Shown in pieces: positions 4,647-7,485 of a stretch of 7,485 bases of DNA. Made by a program: the position numbers and the translations under genes. The notes beneath the pieces are model-generated. The model was not told the DNA's origin. It did not search any database and saw only the letters and a list, made by a program, of their open reading frames with translations. The stretch comes from an uncultured Lentisphaeria bacterium (GTDB taxonomy: Bacteria; Verrucomicrobiota; Lentisphaeria; Victivallales; Victivallaceae), in the NCBI GenBank assembly GCA_937888615.1, contig CALABZ010000236.1, positions 1 to 7,485 on the forward strand, written 5' to 3'. The first letter of the stretch is position 1. The number at the start of each line of letters is the position of its first letter.

Positions 4647-7409
4647 CTATTTTTTGCTGCCGGAGGCCCTGAATTCAACCTTCGACAGGATCTGCAGCTG
4701 ATATACCGTAAATCCGATCAGCATGAACGCCAGCATCCAGGCTGCCGCGGTGGCCGGTCCGAACGATAAATATGTAAAAGCTTTGTACCAGATGAAAAGC
4801 CCGGCGGTTTCCGTACGCGTGGCGGCGTCGCCGCCCGTCATGACCAGGATGTTTCCGGTCGAGGAGTACCAGGAACTGATGAAGGCTCCGACAAAATTGA
4901 TGACGACCAGCGCTTTCAGGGTGGGGAACACCACAAACAGGATTTTGTCGATAAAGGTGGCACCGTCGAGGTCGGCCGCCTCATAATAATCCTCTGGAAT
5001 CCCTTTCAATGCCGCCAGGTAAATCAGACAGCCGGGCCCCATGCCGGCCCAGACCATCGGCACTACGCATGCCACCATCGCGGTGTTGGGATTGGAAAGC
5101 CAGCGGTATGGTTCCGGCGTACATTCGAACAGGCGCTTGAAGAACTGCGGGATCGCATCGCCCAGGCTTTCATAGCCGGGGAACAGAATCGGACGGGCGA
5201 ACGCACTGCTGGTGAAGAACAGAATGATCCCCGTGATGATGAACAACACCATCGGCAGCCACATCTGGTAAAACCACAGCCGCCGCGCGAACGAAAGGCA
5301 AATCAATAACAGGATCGCCCCGATCATGATGAAGCCGATGGCCGGGATATTCAGCACGACCCGGTTCAGGATGCCGAACTCCGAAGGCTCATAGAACTGC
5401 TTCCAGAGCAGCATGGTGACCAGCCCGGAAATAACCGCCGGCAAATAGAAGATCATCCGGAACAACAGCTTGCCTTTCGGCACTTCCTGCAGCAGAACCG
5501 CCAGGATCATCGGCGGCAGGAAGGTCAGGGCGATGACCAGCATGCTGTAGCGAATCGCATTCCAGACCGACTGCCACCACATGTTGTCCACCAGCAGATT
5601 GCCGAAGTTGTCAACACCGAGAAAGATGGAATCACCGAGAATTTTGTAATCGTAAAAAGCCATCATCGAACCGCGCGCCAACGGCAAATAACTCCAGGTA
5701 AAGATGGTCAGCACAGCGGGAATCAGCAGGATGTAGGCCCATTTGTATTTGGTGAATCCCCATTTGACTTGATTCACGCCGTCCGTGGCGGGGGGGGTGA
5801 AAATGCGGAAAATTTTGCGGAAGACGAAAAAATAGGCGACGATGATGCCGGACAGGAAGATAATGGCCAGAATACGGCGCTTGGTTTTTTCCTGGGGAGC
5901 GATTTTGCCGATCATCAGTTCATTCGCCCGTTCGACGGCGTCGTCAAGGACGCCCTGCAGGGCTTGGCGGCGTTCTTCCGGGTGCTTGATGTCCGGCAGT
6001 TCACTGTTGAGCTCCATCTGTTCGGCGTATTGGATGGGAATCGTCATCTGGTCATAGGCGAAATTGCTGTTTTTGCCGTAGGGTTCAGGTTTGCCTGTTT
6101 TCAGGGCAGTGTCAAAAAGTTCGTGCCATTCTTTGGGGGAGAGGCGCACAATGTCGCTGTATCCGAAGCGGAGCAGGTATTTCGGCATGATGAACTGGCC
6201 GAGACCGCCTTCAACGAGCATGTCGGTTTTGATCCGCATGGCATCGTCGCTGTCCCAGAAGAAAATATATTCCCAGGCGGCGTCGCGCACCGGAACTTCG
6301 GTGATCTCCGAGAAAATCCCGTACATGCGGCTGTTCAGTTCGGCCCCGCGAATCCCGGTGGGGCCCATCGGAACCGGAGCCACACCGTTGACTTCGGAAT
6401 TGAATGTGGAGAGGGTCTTGTCGTCAATGTAAGCAAATTTCATTGCGATTTCGCCGCGATCCCATTTGGTGTTGGAATCGGAGGCGTCTTTATAGGCGTA
6501 ACCGCGACGCACGATACCATTCTCATCCACCCAGCGTTCCGCGGAGAGGCGGGTGTAGAAGTCAAGAGCCTTGACGGCTTCGGGCGTATTGAACGTACAA
6601 GTCCACTCTCCGGTCTTCGGGTCGCGGACCATAACCTCGCCGCCGGCGGACCAGAGAAAGGTGATCCAGAACCAGGATTCACTTTTGCCGCGTCCGAGTG
6701 CAAGACCGTAAATCCCTTTGCCCGGATCGGTGATTTTCACACAGGCGTTGTACAGATCGTCCCAGGTCCAGTTCGCATTCGGATACGAAATTCCGTTGCG
6801 CTCGAAAAGATCCTTGCGGTACATCAGAATCTTGCCGACGGGCGTGCCGCCGTAGGGCAAGGCCCAGATATGGACTTTGCCGGCGGGGCCGGGGCGCTTG
6901 ATCACCTCCCATACTTTGGGATGGATACGGTCCATTTCGAGGGATTGGCGCTCTTTCGTGGTAAGGTCTGCGATATATTCGTCCAGCGGATAGAGAAATC
7001 CGTTGCGGATATAGTTGTCGGATTTGCGGAAGTTGATATAAAGAACGTCGGGAGCCATTTTGCCCGCAATCGCCAGCAGGTCGTTTTCCACCCCCTGAAC
7101 GCTGATACCGGAGAATTGATGAAGCCGGAGCGCGACCTTGTCCCAGTTGTAATGGCCGTATTTATCGGGGTTTGCCTTGTATTTGTCGCGGTACTTGCGG
7201 GCGAAGATGTCCGGAAACTGCCGGACGAATTCCTTGACGGCGGCGACGTCCGCGCGGGTATAGAGGTCATTGGCAGTGGGGTCGGGCAGTCCGTTTACCT
7301 TGATATTGATGATGGTGGTGCCGTCTTCCCCTTTTTCAATCCAGCCGCCATACGCAAATAAACCAATGATCCCCGTAATCAGGCACAATACGGCTTTTAT
7401 TTTCAGCAT
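4647..7409 (-). CDS. Fused solute-binding protein and MalF-type ABC importer permease
   Basis: A 920-residue protein. Residues 4-20 form a signal sequence or anchor helix without a lipobox. Residues about 31-505 are a family 1-like sugar-binding protein: APDVLYINF (119-127), WALPYGGTPVGKILMYRKDLFE (182-203), NWTWDDLYNA, YGLALGRGKSESWFW, FNTPEAVKALDFY (273-285) and the WDRGEIAM segment near 316. Residues 512-530 are a membrane helix that brings the chain to the cytoplasm. The permease core starts near 556 (helix 556-574), then helices 617-640 and 651-670 (FYLPAVISGLVTMLLW), two extra helices (690-706, 717-735), helix 775-798, the EAA loop YYEAADLDGATFIDKILFVVFP (808-829), and helices 829-850 and 885-905. 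This topology puts the binding domain in the periplasm and the EAA loop in the cytoplasm. GGAGG with spacing of five precedes ATG 7409. The MalG-like partner starts 16 bases after the stop. Likely an oligosaccharide importer; substrate unknown. Confidence 0.92.
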   Translation of the reverse strand: MLKIKAVLCLITGIIGLFAYGGWIEKGEDGTTIINIKVNGLPDPTANDLYTRADVAAVKEFVRQFPDIFARKYRDKYKANPDKYGHYNWDKVALRLHQFSGISVQGVENDLLAIAGKMAPDVLYINFRKSDNYIRNGFLYPLDEYIADLTTKERQSLEMDRIHPKVWEVIKRPGPAGKVHIWALPYGGTPVGKILMYRKDLFERNGISYPNANWTWDDLYNACVKITDPGKGIYGLALGRGKSESWFWITFLWSAGGEVMVRDPKTGEWTCTFNTPEAVKALDFYTRLSAERWVDENGIVRRGYAYKDASDSNTKWDRGEIAMKFAYIDDKTLSTFNSEVNGVAPVPMGPTGIRGAELNSRMYGIFSEITEVPVRDAAWEYIFFWDSDDAMRIKTDMLVEGGLGQFIMPKYLLRFGYSDIVRLSPKEWHELFDTALKTGKPEPYGKNSNFAYDQMTIPIQYAEQMELNSELPDIKHPEERRQALQGVLDDAVERANELMIGKIAPQEKTKRRILAIIFLSGIIVAYFFVFRKIFRIFTPPATDGVNQVKWGFTKYKWAYILLIPAVLTIFTWSYLPLARGSMMAFYDYKILGDSIFLGVDNFGNLLVDNMWWQSVWNAIRYSMLVIALTFLPPMILAVLLQEVPKGKLLFRMIFYLPAVISGLVTMLLWKQFYEPSEFGILNRVVLNIPAIGFIMIGAILLLICLSFARRLWFYQMWLPMVLFIITGIILFFTSSAFARPILFPGYESLGDAIPQFFKRLFECTPEPYRWLSNPNTAMVACVVPMVWAGMGPGCLIYLAALKGIPEDYYEAADLDGATFIDKILFVVFPTLKALVVINFVGAFISSWYSSTGNILVMTGGDAATRTETAGLFIWYKAFTYLSFGPATAAAWMLAFMLIGFTVYQLQILSKVEFRASGSKK
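5100..5378 (-). other. Two-helix insertion in the MalF-like permease domain (residues 678-770)
   Basis: In common MalF/UgpA-like permeases, a GILN segment is followed after a short loop by W-L-x-[DN]-P-N-T-A. Here FGILN (678-682) and WLSNPNTA (770-777) are about 90 residues apart and enclose two hydrophobic stretches, IGFIMIGAILLLICL and LPMVLFIITGIILFF, joined by a basic FARRLW turn. A pair of helices keeps the topology unchanged. Confidence 0.68.
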
Positions 7410-7440
7410 TCCTTCCTCCGAAACTGAGTGCTTGAGAGTA

Positions 7441-7466
7441 CCGAGTTCTTGACTGTCAAGAGTCGG
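7441..7466. promoter_or_regulatory. Palindrome upstream of the transporter operon, possible operator
   Basis: TCTTGAC-T-GTCAAGA (7447-7461) is a perfect inverted repeat with 7-base arms, extended imperfectly by CCGA/TCGG. On the minus strand it contains TTGACA (7454-7459), a consensus -35 box, but no convincing -10 follows at 16-18 bases. A similar half-site GAGTGCTTGA (7426-7435) repeats GAGTTCTTGA (7443-7452) 17 bases away. A repressor site or part of a promoter is possible; the window ends 19 bases further on. Confidence 0.35.
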
Positions 7467-7485
7467 TCTCTTTGTCTTTTAATTT

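Noticed and set aside
5769..7361. Long plus-strand open frame (530 codons) opposite the binding-protein domain
   Set aside because: It is antisense to strongly conserved coding sequence, and its product has no recognisable domain or ribosome binding site. Long mirror frames are common in GC-rich genes.
1..7485. CRISPR arrays, tRNA or rRNA genes, insertion sequences
   Set aside because: No regularly spaced repeats, cloverleaf-like sequence, transposase motifs or terminal inverted repeats were seen on either strand.

Overview
The window looks like chromosome from a Gram-negative bacterium of the PVC group, most likely Lentisphaerota (Victivallis-like) or a relative. This placement is an inference from two things: prepilin-type genes whose leaders read Y/F-T-M-[IV]-E, and a sugar-type ABC importer whose binding protein is fused to a permease. 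No 16S or other marker gene is present, so it is provisional.

Layout. Left part (1-2083, minus strand): an operon of three pseudopilin/prepilin-like genes, transcribed right to left: a GspG-like protein (1508-2083), a GspH/FimT-like protein that needs two reading frames (757-1496), and a PilV/GspI-like protein that runs off the left edge (1-779). A well-formed sigma70-type promoter (2122-2150) drives it. Middle (2084-2716): a divergent intergenic region with a second good promoter, then a small plus-strand zinc-ribbon gene (2364-2606), then a hairpin shared by two converging transcription units. Right part (2717-7409, minus strand): a two-gene ABC importer operon. The first gene (4647-7409) joins an extracellular solute-binding domain to a MalF-type permease. 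The second (2717-4630) is a MalG-type permease with about 390 extra residues between its first two membrane helices.

The transporter is the most unusual part. Both proteins keep the EAA coupling loop of importer permeases, so they should form the transmembrane heterodimer of a carbohydrate-type importer. The binding protein is tethered in cis. The MalF-like half carries two extra predicted membrane helices. The MalG-like half exposes a large periplasmic domain containing four degenerate copies of a motif N-x3-G-T-x-[Y/F], which recalls a motif of GH42-type beta-galactosidases. No ATPase gene is seen and the operon appears to end at the hairpin, so an ATPase must come from elsewhere if the system works. 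The pseudopilin genes and the transporter are separate transcription units, and nothing in the sequence links them functionally.
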